Shown in pieces: positions 1-8,687 of a DNA stretch of 64,000 bases. The first letter of the stretch is position 1, and each line of letters begins with the position of its first letter. The notes under the pieces are model-generated. The model made no database searches. It saw nothing but the letters and a program-made list of their open reading frames with translations, and was not told the origin of the DNA. The position numbers and the translations under genes were made by a program. This DNA is from Clostridiales bacterium (lineage in GTDB: Bacteria > Bacillota > DSM-16504 > Desulfitibacterales > JAICDB01), in the NCBI GenBank assembly GCA_020063565.1, contig JAICDB010000003.1, forward strand, positions 1-64,000, read 5' to 3'.

Positions 1-471
1 TTTTTCTCGCACTAAATTGTGAGTGAGATGATAACGCATCCTGGTTAAACGTTGTAGAGCAATATATTGTTCCTGCATAACCATGGTCAGAGGAAGCCTC
101 CCGAAACGCAAGCGATCAGCAATGATCCAGGCGTCAATATCATCAGTTTTATCTAAGTCCACATAAGCTTCTTTAAACTTATTAATTAACTTAGGATTGA
201 TGGTATATACCTTGGCCTGGCGTTTTCTTAAAGCTTCATCTTCATTAAAGAACATAGCCGGATGCCAGCTGTAAACGGATGTTGATTCCATACCGATTTG
301 AATTTCCTGGCTGGAATGCTTGTCTGCGAGGGAAACAATTTGGTCTCGCAAATAACGAGCTCCATCTAAGTTGTTTTTGACAGTTATGGAGCTAAGTGTG
401 TCACCATTTGGGTTCATGATGCACACTTTCATATCCTTAGAGCTAACGTCAATACCGACAAAAATTTTCAA
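1..471 (-). CDS. IS110-family transposase, N-terminal part (cut by window start)
   Basis: The 157 residues visible read from a TTG at 471 back to the window edge without a stop. They form the RuvC-like DEDD domain of IS110-family recombinases: GIDVSS with D8, GMESTSVY with E62, and DKTDDIDAWIIADRLR with D110 and D113. A strong Shine-Dalgarno (AAAGGAGGTTGATC on the minus strand) lies just upstream of the TTG. The C-terminal Tnp20 domain with its serine lies outside the window, so intactness cannot be judged. IS110 enzymes cut and join DNA without terminal inverted repeats and are guided by an RNA made from a noncoding end of the element. Here a long noncoding stretch sits directly upstream, as in the IS110 subgroup. 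Confidence 0.9.
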   Translation of the reverse strand, partial: MKIFVGIDVSSKDMKVCIMNPNGDTLSSITVKNNLDGARYLRDQIVSLADKHSSQEIQIGMESTSVYSWHPAMFFNEDEALRKRQAKVYTINPKLINKFKEAYVDLDKTDDIDAWIIADRLRFGRLPLTMVMQEQYIALQRLTRMRYHLTHNLVREK

Positions 472-900
472 GTGGGATCAACCTCCTTTCATATTAGGAT
501 CAAGGGAAATGGACTCTTCGGGATGCCCCCAGTGCTCTCGTTGATCAAACACCCTCGTGTATTAGAACTCATTCTGGGCCATGGGCTACCTGGAAGCTGC
601 TATCTTCCAGCATGGGTTGCCAGAAGGAACTGCCTGCGGGTGAGAAGTTCAAACGAGTACTGGGGAAGCAGACTAACTAAGTAGTCAAAGCTACAGGAGG
701 CAGAAGGATTTCCCCAAATGATCCTAAGATCATTGTCTGGGAACATCACGAAAAGTCCAGTCCCAATTTATGTAGACAGACATAGGCAGCCACCCCTAAA
801 GGAGGTGTCTGTTTAGCAAACTAGCCTACCATGGGGACCTCTCCCCATCAAGGGTAAAGTGAACGGGCTTTGCACGATATTTAAGTGGCATATATTTAGT
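472..900 (-). ncRNA. Noncoding end of the IS110 element, candidate bridge RNA region
   Basis: About 400 to 500 bases between the transposase start (471) and the lipoprotein gene (986) carry no convincing gene. The stretch contains several perfect hairpins: CTGGAAG/CTTCCAG at 590-610 with a 7-base loop, TGATC/GATCA at 719-732, and ATGGGGA/TCCCCAT at 831-848 with a 4-base loop. There is also an imperfect stem around 776-811. In the IS110 subgroup the noncoding left end upstream of the transposase encodes the structured bridge RNA that pairs with target and donor DNA, so this is the expected place for it. The exact RNA ends and the outer element boundary cannot be fixed without another copy or an empty site. 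Confidence 0.4.
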
Positions 901-985
901 TTTCAAAGAACAAAGTCTTCTTTTTTAAAACTGGAAATTGTTTATTTAAAGAGGGACTAAACATATTATACGAGGAGTTGATAAG

Positions 986-2614
986 ATGAGGAAATTATTG
1001 ATACTATCGTGTTTATTATTAGTATTAACTTCATGTGCAGTAAATACTGAAGATATTAATACTAATATCACTGAAGAAAACAAACAATCAGAAGAGCAAC
1101 TTCAAAAGGTGGACTCCGAAAATGATATGATTCAAAAACAAATAACCCCAAAAATTGAGCAAGATAAGCAAGATAATTATATAAAAGCAATAGATATAAA
1201 TACATACTCAAAAAAGAACGATAATTTTATAATAAAAGAAATTATTCCACGCTATGATAATCAAAATTTTGTTTTAGAATTTAGTGATTGTCACGAAGAA
1301 AATTTATTAATTGGTTTAAGCGGGCGAAATGAAAAGGTACCAGAACTCATTTTATTAAGATATGATTTGAAAACAGGCTCATATGAATCGGTTTATGAAG
1401 GTGCAGGACGGATTCATTATAATACTAACTTAAAAACACTTAATAATAGTAAATTAGCTTTTCAGTGTCAAGATAAAGTATTAATCTTAGAAAGCAATGA
1501 TTTTAAAGTTCTCTCCGAAATAAAATTACCAGAAGGAGTTCTTGAGTATGATATATCTTATGATGGCACTAAAATTGCGTACAGCCAAAAAGAAGGTTTA
1601 TTTGTATCAAATTTAGATTTCTCAAATAGAAAAATACTTCTTAAAAGTACAGGAAAAGAAGAACTAGCCAAACGTCCTGGCCAACCAAAATGGTCATATG
1701 ATGATAAAAATATTTTATATATATCATATGTATATCAGGGTTCTGAAGGTGTTGGAGTTATAAACCTTGACGGCTCTGAGAATCAATTCTATGAAATAGA
1801 AAATGCACTTTTTGCATATTGGCTTGACAGTAGCAATAAAATACTTTGTGGACAGGATGAGTTTGATGAAACCGAATCTTATATTATTAATCTTACTAAA
1901 AATGAGATAACTCCTATTGAACTTGATAAAACAAAAAGATATTATGGTTTTATGCCAAATACTTTAGGACAAAAAGTTGCTTATGCAGAGGAAGTAGACA
2001 TATTTAAATCTCGCATATGTATTTTTGATGAAGCTAAACTAAAATATTGTATTAAATCTCCTATACTAGGTAGATCTGAAAGACTTGAATGGAGCACCTC
2101 TGCCAAGCAAATTATCATAACTACAATAAATAAAAAAGATGAAGGCTATAAAAGAAAAATTATACTAGTAGAAATTAATAATTCACCTTTAATTGTAGAT
2201 CCAGAACCAAGAAAAGAAAATGGTAACATTTTAACAACTTACCATAATGATAAATATGGTTATTCCTTTGATATACCCAAGCATTGGGAGGGAAAATATG
2301 AGATATTAGAAAAAGAGAATAAAACGTATTTTCTTTATACAGGATGTCCGGGAAAAAAGGATCAATTTCTTACAATAATTAGCTGGACTACAGAAGAATT
2401 TGAAATAATTAAAGAAACAGAAGACAATCATTTCATTGAAGATCATATTTTAGCTAAAACAGACAATTATATCTTTTATGCTACTACGCAAATAGCTTTG
2501 CCTTTTGAAAGTTCAGAAAAGGAGGAGAAATATGGTGATGATTTTTCCTCAATGGTTTTGACGGCACAAAAATTGAAAACTTTGTTTCATGTGAATGACA
2601 GTAAAAGCAAGTAA
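986..2614 (+). CDS. Secreted lipoprotein with TolB/WD40-like beta-propeller repeats
   Basis: A 542-residue protein with a type II signal peptide: basic start MRKLL, hydrophobic core, and lipobox LTSC with Cys17 as the lipidation site. After a polar linker of about 60 residues come repeated segments of the kind LxxDISYDGTKIAYS and PKWSYDDKNILYIS, typical of TolB-type propeller blades (roughly residues 90-400). A small C-terminal domain begins near TTYHNDKYGYSFDIPKHW, a pattern common in short extracytoplasmic beta domains. GAGGAG precedes the ATG at good spacing. The gene is clearly more AT-rich than its surroundings and stands alone between two insertion elements, so it may be accessory. The specific role is unknown; a cell-surface binding function is only an inference. 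Confidence 0.75.
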   Translation: MRKLLILSCLLLVLTSCAVNTEDINTNITEENKQSEEQLQKVDSENDMIQKQITPKIEQDKQDNYIKAIDINTYSKKNDNFIIKEIIPRYDNQNFVLEFSDCHEENLLIGLSGRNEKVPELILLRYDLKTGSYESVYEGAGRIHYNTNLKTLNNSKLAFQCQDKVLILESNDFKVLSEIKLPEGVLEYDISYDGTKIAYSQKEGLFVSNLDFSNRKILLKSTGKEELAKRPGQPKWSYDDKNILYISYVYQGSEGVGVINLDGSENQFYEIENALFAYWLDSSNKILCGQDEFDETESYIINLTKNEITPIELDKTKRYYGFMPNTLGQKVAYAEEVDIFKSRICIFDEAKLKYCIKSPILGRSERLEWSTSAKQIIITTINKKDEGYKRKIILVEINNSPLIVDPEPRKENGNILTTYHNDKYGYSFDIPKHWEGKYEILEKENKTYFLYTGCPGKKDQFLTIISWTTEEFEIIKETEDNHFIEDHILAKTDNYIFYATTQIALPFESSEKEEKYGDDFSSMVLTAQKLKTLFHVNDSKSK

Positions 2615-2624
2615 AAGTTTTATT

Positions 2625-2650
2625 GGCTCTTCTCCAAAATAATACAGTAA
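2625..2650 (+). repeat. Left terminal inverted repeat of the ISL3 element
   Basis: Matches the reverse complement of 4121-4146 at most positions; shared blocks are CTTCTCCAA and TACA. The GGCTCTT opening resembles ISL3-family ends. Confidence 0.8.
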
Positions 2651-2743
2651 AATTAGCAGGAAAAAAGAAAGATGACGACTAAGAATCTATTAGTAATAGC
2701 AACTCTGATTGCATTACTAATTCCTTTAGAAAGGACGATTCTT

Positions 2744-3943
2744 ATGTCGCCATCATTATCCACCTCCATTTTAAACCTTCCCAGGATGAAATTCAAGGGA
2801 ATGGAATACATTAACGATAACAAAAATAACCTGTTTATAAGAATCTCAGTCAGAGCAGATAAGCGGTATAGAGCTCGCTGTTCAAAATGTGGCAGTGTTG
2901 CTTCTGTTAACCGTAACGGCTTTCGAGAAGCTCGAGACGCCGGAGCCTTCGGACAAATAGTTTACCTTCACTTTGAACAAAGAGAAATCAATTGTCCTCA
3001 TTGTGGCATCAGGATAGAAAAGCTAGACTTTATCAGTCCTGGTGCCAGAGCAACAAAACGTTTTGAAGAAAGCGTGGCGTTTCTTTGCCGACATATGACA
3101 ATCTCAGAAGTAGCTCAATACTTCAAGTTGGACTGGAAAACTGTCAAGCGAATCGACAAAGACTATTTACTGCGGACCTTTGAGGAAATCAGCTTAGACG
3201 GCTTGCACGTTATCGGCTTCGATGAAGTTGCCAAAGCTAAGGGGCATGACTATCTGACCTGTGTGTTTGATCTTAGAAACAATCGCTTAATCCGAGTACT
3301 GAAAGGCCGCAAAGAAGCTTCAGTTGCTAAGTTCTACGAAGAATTGGGGCCAGAACGCTGCAAACATATCCAAGCTATCGCCATGGACATGTGGAAACCC
3401 TATTTCAACGCTGCCATGAAATATTGTCCCCAAGCCAAAATCGTCTACGACAAGTTCCATGTCATCGCTAATTATCACAAGGTCATTGACTAGATCCGGC
3501 GGGCCGAATTCAAGCGGGCTGAAAGCGAAAACAAAGACTTACTCAAAAGCAGCCGCTATCTACTACTCAAAAACCGCAGTAAACTAAGCGAAAAGAAGCA
3601 ACAAAAGCTTGAAGAGCTACTGGGGGCTAACAAAAATCTCAACATAGCCTACGCTCTCAAAGAACAACTTCAAACTTTATGGGATAATCCCACGGTCCCC
3701 AGGTTCAACGAGGCGCTAGATAATTGGTGCCAGCTGGCCAGGGAGTCCGGTATATCTCTGTTAAACAAATTTGCTGATACCCTTGAAAGGCATCGTTCAG
3801 GCCTTTGGACCTATTGCCTATATCCTATCAATACATCCCGTTTAGAGGCTAACAACGCCAATATAGCGTTGTTGAGAAGGCGTGCCAAGGGCTTTAAGGA
3901 TACAGACTATTTTATACTCAAGATTCACCAGATATCTGCGTGA
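2744..3943 (+). pseudogene. ISL3-family transposase interrupted by one in-frame TAG
   Basis: From an ATG at 2744 with AAAGGA upstream, the frame runs through a zinc-ribbon (CSKCGS and CPHCGI), a helix-turn-helix, and the catalytic DDE domain (IGFDEVAKAKGHDYLT, IAMDMWKPYFNA, VYDKFHVIANYHKVID). The frame is cut by TAG at 3491-3493, then stays open in the same frame for 149 codons to TGA at 3941-3943. It continues with IRRAEFKRAE and ends in NTSRLEANNANIALLRRRAKGF, the DDE-distal Glu region. Family members usually have Glu at the TAG position, so one GAG to TAG change explains the interruption. The 273-residue product would lack the last catalytic Glu. A further open extension from 2672 has no family match. 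Confidence 0.85.
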
Positions 3944-4009
3944 CATTTTATATAAAAATCATGCGGATTTATCCCAGTCAACCCTTTAGGGATTATAGAT
4001 TTCTCCTGT

Positions 4010-4068
4010 GTTCTGTCAAGGGTAAAGGCTTCGCCTGTTCCGCATTCGCTCCACACCCTTGACAGAAC
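4010..4068. repeat. 14-bp perfect inverted repeat in the ISL3 tail
   Basis: GTTCTGTCAAGGGT at 4010-4023 is exactly complementary to ACCCTTGACAGAAC at 4055-4068, with a 31-base loop. It lies between the transposase stop and the right element end. It may be a terminator protecting against outside transcription, or a separate small palindromic insertion. Confidence 0.6.
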
Positions 4069-4120
4069 CCATCCGAAAGCTATGTAGTTATTAGGGTTGT
4101 CTGGATATTATTTACATCTG

Positions 4121-4146
4121 CTATTGTAGTGAATTGGAGAAGCTCC
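4121..4146 (-). repeat. Right terminal inverted repeat of the ISL3 element
   Basis: Partner of 2625-2650. Read from 4146 inwards it starts GGAGCTTCTCCAATTC. It ends 7 bases outside the stop codon of the rhomboid gene. Confidence 0.75.
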
Positions 4147-4152
4147 AATATA

Positions 4153-4842
4153 TTAATACCTAATCTCCCGATACGACCTTTTCTTAAAGATCTTATAAAG
4201 AACAGCCCCGCCTATAAAGCCTCCAATATGTGCCCACCATGCTACTGTTTGAACGGCGCCTACCCCACCAATTATTCCGTTGATAAGCTGCAGTATGAAC
4301 CATAAAAACAGAAAAAGTACTGCAGGTACCGTAGTAACAGTCAGGAAAATTCCCAGGGGAATCAGGGCAAGTATCTTTGCCTTGGGAAATGCCAGGAAAT
4401 ACGCCCCCAAAACTCCTGCCACTGCACCGCTTGCCCCGATTGTCGGTATGTTAGAACCGGGATTGGTAAATATGTGCGCAAAGTGTCCTATAAAAGCCAC
4501 TAAAAAATAAAAAAGCAGGTATCTAAAATGTCCTAAGCGGTCTTCGACATTGTCGCCGAATACCCAGAGATAAAGCATATTTCCCCCGATATGAAAGAGA
4601 CTACCGTGCATAAAGGTTGCAGATACTAAAGGAAATAAGGCCATTGGATTTGTCAGCAAATGAAAAGGAATAGACCAAAGTGGTAGTTGCGAAGGAATCA
4701 CGCCGTAATTAAGAATAAACTGGTTGAGTTCCTGGCTGCTTAAGGATAATTGATAAATGAAAACTGCAATATTGATTCCTATTAAAAGCAGATTAACAAA
4801 GGGAATAGTGCCTGAACGTGTACTATCTTTTAAAGGGATCAC
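4153..4842 (-). CDS. Rhomboid-family intramembrane serine protease
   Basis: A 229-residue polytopic membrane protein with about six transmembrane segments. The rhomboid signature is complete: HGSLFHIGGN (H79, N88) for the oxyanion region, GASGAVAG with nucleophile Ser138, and AHIGGF with His205 as the catalytic dyad partner. Such proteases cleave transmembrane segments of membrane proteins within the lipid bilayer; the substrate here is unknown. The gene is monocistronic, divergent from gatCAB, and its stop lies 7 bases from the right end of the ISL3 element, which did not damage the coding region. The start ATG has AGGAGTGAACGTGTG upstream. Confidence 0.92.
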   Translation of the reverse strand: MIPLKDSTRSGTIPFVNLLLIGINIAVFIYQLSLSSQELNQFILNYGVIPSQLPLWSIPFHLLTNPMALFPLVSATFMHGSLFHIGGNMLYLWVFGDNVEDRLGHFRYLLFYFLVAFIGHFAHIFTNPGSNIPTIGASGAVAGVLGAYFLAFPKAKILALIPLGIFLTVTTVPAVLFLFLWFILQLINGIIGGVGAVQTVAWWAHIGGFIGGAVLYKIFKKRSYREIRY

Positions 4843-4916
4843 ACGTTCACTCCTAATTTTTAATTTGGATAATATATATTATACCCTAGAACAATGAAGT
4901 GATACAAATCCTTTAG

Positions 4917-4945
4917 TTGCAAGAGTTTCTTTGGTTTGCTATAAT
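4917..4945 (+). promoter_or_regulatory. Likely sigma-A promoter of gatCAB
   Basis: TTGCAA (4917-4922), a 17-base spacer and TATAAT (4940-4945), 40 bases upstream of the gatC start. Confidence 0.55.
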
Positions 4946-4984
4946 TGGAAGGAGTATCTCGAAGTTGAAAAGAGGTGAACATCG

Positions 4985-5269
4985 GTGAGGATAACAAAAA
5001 AAGATGTTGAACATGTAGCGCTTCTTAGTCGCCTGGATTTAACAGAAGAAGAAAAGGAAGCTTATACAAAACAACTTAATTCAATTATTGATTATATGAA
5101 TAAAATTAATGAGCTGGATACAGAAGGTGTGGAACCTACTGCCCATGTACTACCAATATATAATGTCATGAGGGAAGACGAAGTGGGAGAGTCTTTAGAT
5201 AGAGAAAAAGTACTTGAGAATGCCCCTGAAAAAGAGAATGGACAATTCAAGGTTCCCAGAATCGTATAA
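4985..5269 (+). CDS. gatC: Aspartyl/glutamyl-tRNA(Asn/Gln) amidotransferase subunit C
   Basis: The 94-residue GatC belt subunit starts at GTG behind AGAGGTGA. It opens with the family pattern ITKKDVEHVALLSRLDLTEEE and ends GQFKVPRIV, the usual C-terminus. It holds GatA and GatB together in the GatCAB complex, which converts mischarged Glu-tRNA(Gln) or Asp-tRNA(Asn) to the correct aminoacyl-tRNA. First gene of a tight gatC-gatA-gatB operon (17 bases to gatA). Confidence 0.97.
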   Translation: MRITKKDVEHVALLSRLDLTEEEKEAYTKQLNSIIDYMNKINELDTEGVEPTAHVLPIYNVMREDEVGESLDREKVLENAPEKENGQFKVPRIV

Positions 5270-5286
5270 TGAGGGAGGGATAAGAG

Positions 5287-6750
5287 TTGGAATTATATGA
5301 ATACTCGGTGAGCGCTCTGAAAAAAATGCTTCAAAATAAGAAAGTCAGTTCCCGCGAGGTCACGGAAGCTTTTTTAGATAGAATAGAAATTATTGATGGC
5401 AAGGTACAGGCATACATAACTAAAACTGCAGAAGAAGCGTTGAAGAAAGCGGACGAAATCGATTCTAAAAGACAAAAGGGTGAAGAGTTGCCTTCCCTTG
5501 CAGGTATTCCAATGGCACTTAAGGATAACCTGTGTACCAAGGATATAAAAACAACATGTGCCTCTAAAAATCTTTATAACTTTAAGCCTCCGTATAGTGC
5601 TACAGTAGTGGAAAAATTAGACAAAAACGGTGCGGTAATGCTTGGAAAACTTAACATGGACGAATTTGCAATGGGTTCTTCCTGTGAAAACTCTCGCTTT
5701 TTTTCCACCAGGAATCCATGGGACCTGGAGAGGGTTCCAGGAGGCTCAAGCGGTGGCTCGGCAGCGGCAGTGGCAGCCCGAGAAGCAAGTTATACCCTGG
5801 GTTCAGATACAGGAGGATCTATTCGCCAGCCTGCTTCTTTCTGTGGTGTTGTAGGTTTAAAACCTACTTATGGTAGGGTCTCCCGTTATGGCCTAGTTGC
5901 ATTTGCTTCCTCCCTGGATCAAATCGGTCCCTTTGCCAATACGGTAGAGGATGTAGCTTTAGTATTGCAAGCAATTGCCGGACATGACCCCATGGATTCA
6001 ACTTCCGTGGATATCCCTGTACCTGATTATAGCGAAGCACTGCAAGGTGATATTAAGGGAATGAAAATAGGTATCCCCAGGGAATACTTCCCGGATGAAC
6101 TTAGCTCAGATGTAAAAGATGTTGTTCAAAAGGGCATCAAAAAACTTGAGGATCTGGGGGCTATTGTGGAAGAGTGCAGTATGCCTCATACTGAATATGC
6201 TCTTCCTACATATTACATTGTGGCACCTGCAGAAGCCAGCTCCAACCTCGCACGTTATGATGGCGTGAGGTATGGATACAGGGATAAAGATGCCAAGAAT
6301 GTGCTGGAAATGTTTATGAAAACCAGAAATGAAGGTTTTGGTGAAGAGGTTAAAAGGCGTATTATGATAGGTACATATGCTTTAAGTTCGGGATACTATG
6401 ATGCATATTACCTCAAGGCGCTTAAAGTAAGGACACTCATTAGAAGGGACTTTGAATCCGCCTTTGAAAAATACGATTGCTTGGTTTCTCCGACTTCACC
6501 CAGTGTTGCCTTTAAACTTGGAGATAGAGTGGACGACCCCTTAGCAATGTATTTATCAGACCTCTTTACGGTACCGGCCAATATGGCAGGTATTCCGGCC
6601 ATTTCATTGCCCTGTGGTTTCAGTGAAGGCCTACCTGTTGGTATGCAGATTATGGGTAAAGCATTTGCGGAAGAGACAATTTTAAAGGTGGCTCATGCCT
6701 TTGAAAAAAACAGTGATTTCCAGGGACAAAAACCCCGGGGGGTGGAGTAA
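5287..6750 (+). CDS. gatA: Aspartyl/glutamyl-tRNA(Asn/Gln) amidotransferase subunit A
   Basis: A 487-residue amidase-signature glutaminase. The Ser-cisSer-Lys triad is visible as Lys79 in MALKDN, Ser154 in [10 protein letters not shown] and Ser178 in [11 protein letters not shown]. It releases ammonia from glutamine and passes it to GatB. It starts at TTG with GAGGGAGG at ideal spacing, and its stop abuts the gatB GTG, consistent with translational coupling. Length is normal for the family. Confidence 0.97.
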   Translation: MELYEYSVSALKKMLQNKKVSSREVTEAFLDRIEIIDGKVQAYITKTAEEALKKADEIDSKRQKGEELPSLAGIPMALKDNLCTKDIKTTCASKNLYNFKPPYSATVVEKLDKNGAVMLGKLNMDEFAMGSSCENSRFFSTRNPWDLERVPGGSSGGSAAAVAAREASYTLGSDTGGSIRQPASFCGVVGLKPTYGRVSRYGLVAFASSLDQIGPFANTVEDVALVLQAIAGHDPMDSTSVDIPVPDYSEALQGDIKGMKIGIPREYFPDELSSDVKDVVQKGIKKLEDLGAIVEECSMPHTEYALPTYYIVAPAEASSNLARYDGVRYGYRDKDAKNVLEMFMKTRNEGFGEEVKRRIMIGTYALSSGYYDAYYLKALKVRTLIRRDFESAFEKYDCLVSPTSPSVAFKLGDRVDDPLAMYLSDLFTVPANMAGIPAISLPCGFSEGLPVGMQIMGKAFAEETILKVAHAFEKNSDFQGQKPRGVE

Positions 6751-8193
6751 GTGAACCAGAAATATGAAACTGTCATTGGACTTGAAGTTCACTCTGAATT
6801 AAAAACGAACTCCAAGATTTTCTGCGATTGTACAACTGAATTTGGAGGAGAGCCTAATACCCATACATGCCCTGTGTGTCTTGGCTTGCCGGGGGTTCTT
6901 CCTGTTTTAAATAAAAAGGTAGTGGATTATGCTATTAAAGCAGGACTTGCTTTGAATTGTGAAATAGCCTCTTTTTGCAAATTTGACAGGAAAAACTATT
7001 TTTATCCCGATTTGCCAAAGGCTTATCAAATCTCCCAGTATGATCTCCCGATTTGTAAAAACGGTAAGCTTGAAATAGAAGTTGATGGTAAAAAGAAAAC
7101 TATTGGAATTACAAGGATTCACATGGAAGAAGATGCAGGAAAACTGATTCACCAGGGGGATAAAATAGCTGAAGCGGAAAGTTCGCTAGTGGATTATAAC
7201 CGCGCTGGTGTTCCTTTAATAGAAATTGTATCGGAACCGGACATGCGCTCACCGGAGGAAGCTAGAGCATACATGGAAATGCTAAAAGCAATTCTCCAGT
7301 ATATTGACGTTTCTGACTGTAAAATGCAAGAAGGCTCCCTGCGCTGTGATGCTAACGTGTCAGTAAGGCCGATAGGGACAAAGGAATTCGGGACAAAGAC
7401 AGAAATTAAAAACTTAAACTCCTTTAAAGCGCTTCAAAAAGCACTGGAATATGAGATAGAAAGGCAAATTGAAGTTCTGGAAGATGGAGGAAAAATAGTT
7501 CAGGAAACACGTTCCTGGGATGAAAGCAAGGGAATTACAGTAAGCCTACGAACTAAAGAAGAAGCTCATGATTATCGTTATTTCCCGGAACCTGACCTTG
7601 TGCCTTTAAAAATTGATGAAGAATGGATTGAAAAAATCAGAAAAACTCTACCGGAACTTCCAAATGAACGTAAAAAACGTCTTGTTGAAGAATTCGGGCT
7701 ACCTGAATATGATGCGGGAGTAATAACGAGTTCTAAGGCACTGGCGGATTTCTTTGATAAATGCCTGGAAGGTTATGACAAGCCTAAAATAGTAAGCAAC
7801 TGGATTATGGGTGAACTTTCCCGCCTTCTCAATGCTAATGATCTGGAAGTGGAAGATTGCCCCATTGAGCCGCAAGATTTAGTTGAATTATTAAAACTAA
7901 TGGATAAGGGAACAATCAGCGGCAAGATTGCCAAAGAGGTATTTGAAGAAATGTTTGCAACCGGTAAAAAAGCAGGCCGGGTTGTAAAGGAAAAAGGCCT
8001 TGAACAAATAAGTGATGCATCTGAACTGGAAAGTATAATCGAACAAGTAATAGCAGAAAACCCCAAACCAGTTGAAGATTATAGAAATGGTAAGGAAAAG
8101 GCACTAGGAGCTCTTGTGGGACAAGTAATGAAAGCAACAAGAGGAAAAGCAAATCCACAGCTTGTTAATAAAATTTTAAAAGAAAAATTGTAG
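6751..8193 (+). CDS. gatB: Aspartyl/glutamyl-tRNA(Asn/Gln) amidotransferase subunit B
   Basis: A 480-residue GatB, full length. It opens [15 protein letters not shown] and carries the zinc-site cysteines ([20 protein letters not shown]). The N-terminal kinase-like domain activates the tRNA-bound carboxylate with ATP, and the C-terminal helical and YqeY-like tail ([15 protein letters not shown]) binds tRNA. GTG start directly after the gatA stop. It is followed by a strong intrinsic terminator, so the operon ends here. Confidence 0.97.
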   Translation: MNQKYETVIGLEVHSELKTNSKIFCDCTTEFGGEPNTHTCPVCLGLPGVLPVLNKKVVDYAIKAGLALNCEIASFCKFDRKNYFYPDLPKAYQISQYDLPICKNGKLEIEVDGKKKTIGITRIHMEEDAGKLIHQGDKIAEAESSLVDYNRAGVPLIEIVSEPDMRSPEEARAYMEMLKAILQYIDVSDCKMQEGSLRCDANVSVRPIGTKEFGTKTEIKNLNSFKALQKALEYEIERQIEVLEDGGKIVQETRSWDESKGITVSLRTKEEAHDYRYFPEPDLVPLKIDEEWIEKIRKTLPELPNERKKRLVEEFGLPEYDAGVITSSKALADFFDKCLEGYDKPKIVSNWIMGELSRLLNANDLEVEDCPIEPQDLVELLKLMDKGTISGKIAKEVFEEMFATGKKAGRVVKEKGLEQISDASELESIIEQVIAENPKPVEDYRNGKEKALGALVGQVMKATRGKANPQLVNKILKEKL

Positions 8194-8206
8194 TATTTTT
8201 TCCAAA

Positions 8207-8236
8207 AGCACCTGCAAAAAAGCAGGTGCTTTTTTT
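8207..8236 (+). terminator. Intrinsic terminator of gatCAB
   Basis: AGCACCTGC/GCAGGTGCT, a perfect 9-bp stem with a 6-A loop, followed by six T. Confidence 0.93.
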
Positions 8237-8605
8237 GTGTTTGCCCGGCATGCTTGCTGAGCCGATGGGTTGAAAGAAAGCCCAAAAGCTGGATAACTTA
8301 AGGGGTTAGGACGGTCAATCCGGGGCGAAACTTAAAATGTCAAGTGTTATTATTCGGATATATGCTTTATTAGAAGCAGCGAACAAAAACCACAGTGCTA
8401 TATCCTGAAATTTTGTGTCTATACGGATATAGGTGTAATACGGAAAGTTACTTTCCGATTTCAAGTTTAAACAAGTTAAATGATAATATTGACAATCAAA
8501 ATAAATAACAATATAATAAAAATAGGTAATATAATAATAATTCAATAATTAATTTGAGAGACTTACTGGCATTGGTGTACTGGCATTAATGCTATAAAAT
8601 AAGTC
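8237..8605. other. Gene-free spacer between gatB and the catabolic island
   Basis: No supported coding region. The sequence becomes AT-rich after about 8460. Near the end the decamer TACTGGCATT is repeated twice in tandem (about 8564-8588), immediately before the leader terminator. It probably contains the promoter of the activase gene, but none is clear. Confidence 0.5.
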
Positions 8606-8656
8606 AAAGCTCAAATATGCACAAGGATTAATTAGGCGCATATTTGAGCTTTTTTA
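8606..8656 (+). terminator. Leader terminator or attenuator before the activase gene
   Basis: AAGCTCAAATATGC pairs with GCATATTTGAGCTT (14 bp) around a 17-base loop and is followed by a T-rich tract, only about 30 bases upstream of the activase start. There is no upstream gene to terminate on this strand after the gatB terminator, so it probably works as a regulatory attenuator. A tandem TACTGGCATT repeat just upstream could form an alternative structure. Confidence 0.6.
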
Positions 8657-8687
8657 TTTTTAGCAAAAGAAACTGGAGGGGATGTGC

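Larger units (their letters stand above)
2625..4146 (+). mobile_element. ISL3-family insertion sequence, complete ends, inactive transposase
   Basis: The element is 1522 bp, bounded by imperfect terminal inverted repeats that start GGCTCTTCTCCAA on the left and, read inwards from the right, GGAGCTTCTCCAA. It carries one ISL3-type transposase gene interrupted by an in-frame TAG, and a hairpin-bearing tail. It sits between the 3' ends of two convergent genes: the left end is 11 bases after the lipoprotein stop, and the right end is 7 bases from the rhomboid stop. The flanking octamers (gttttatt and aatatatt) are not identical, so no clear 8-bp target duplication remains. Confidence 0.85.

Noticed and set aside
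472-684. 70-codon open frame next to the IS110 transposase
   Set aside because: It lies in the noncoding IS end, has no ribosome site or family match, and overlaps hairpins.
3491-3493. Pyrrolysine or other read-through of the TAG
   Set aside because: No pyl genes in the window, and a single GAG to TAG change in a transposase is the simpler explanation; kept only as an alternative.
2617-4154. 8-bp target duplication around the ISL3 element
   Set aside because: The flanking octamers gttttatt and aatatatt are not identical; only tatt is shared.
8560-8600. Sigma-54 promoter before the activase
   Set aside because: TGGCATTAATGC has 9 rather than 12 bases between the GG and GC elements.
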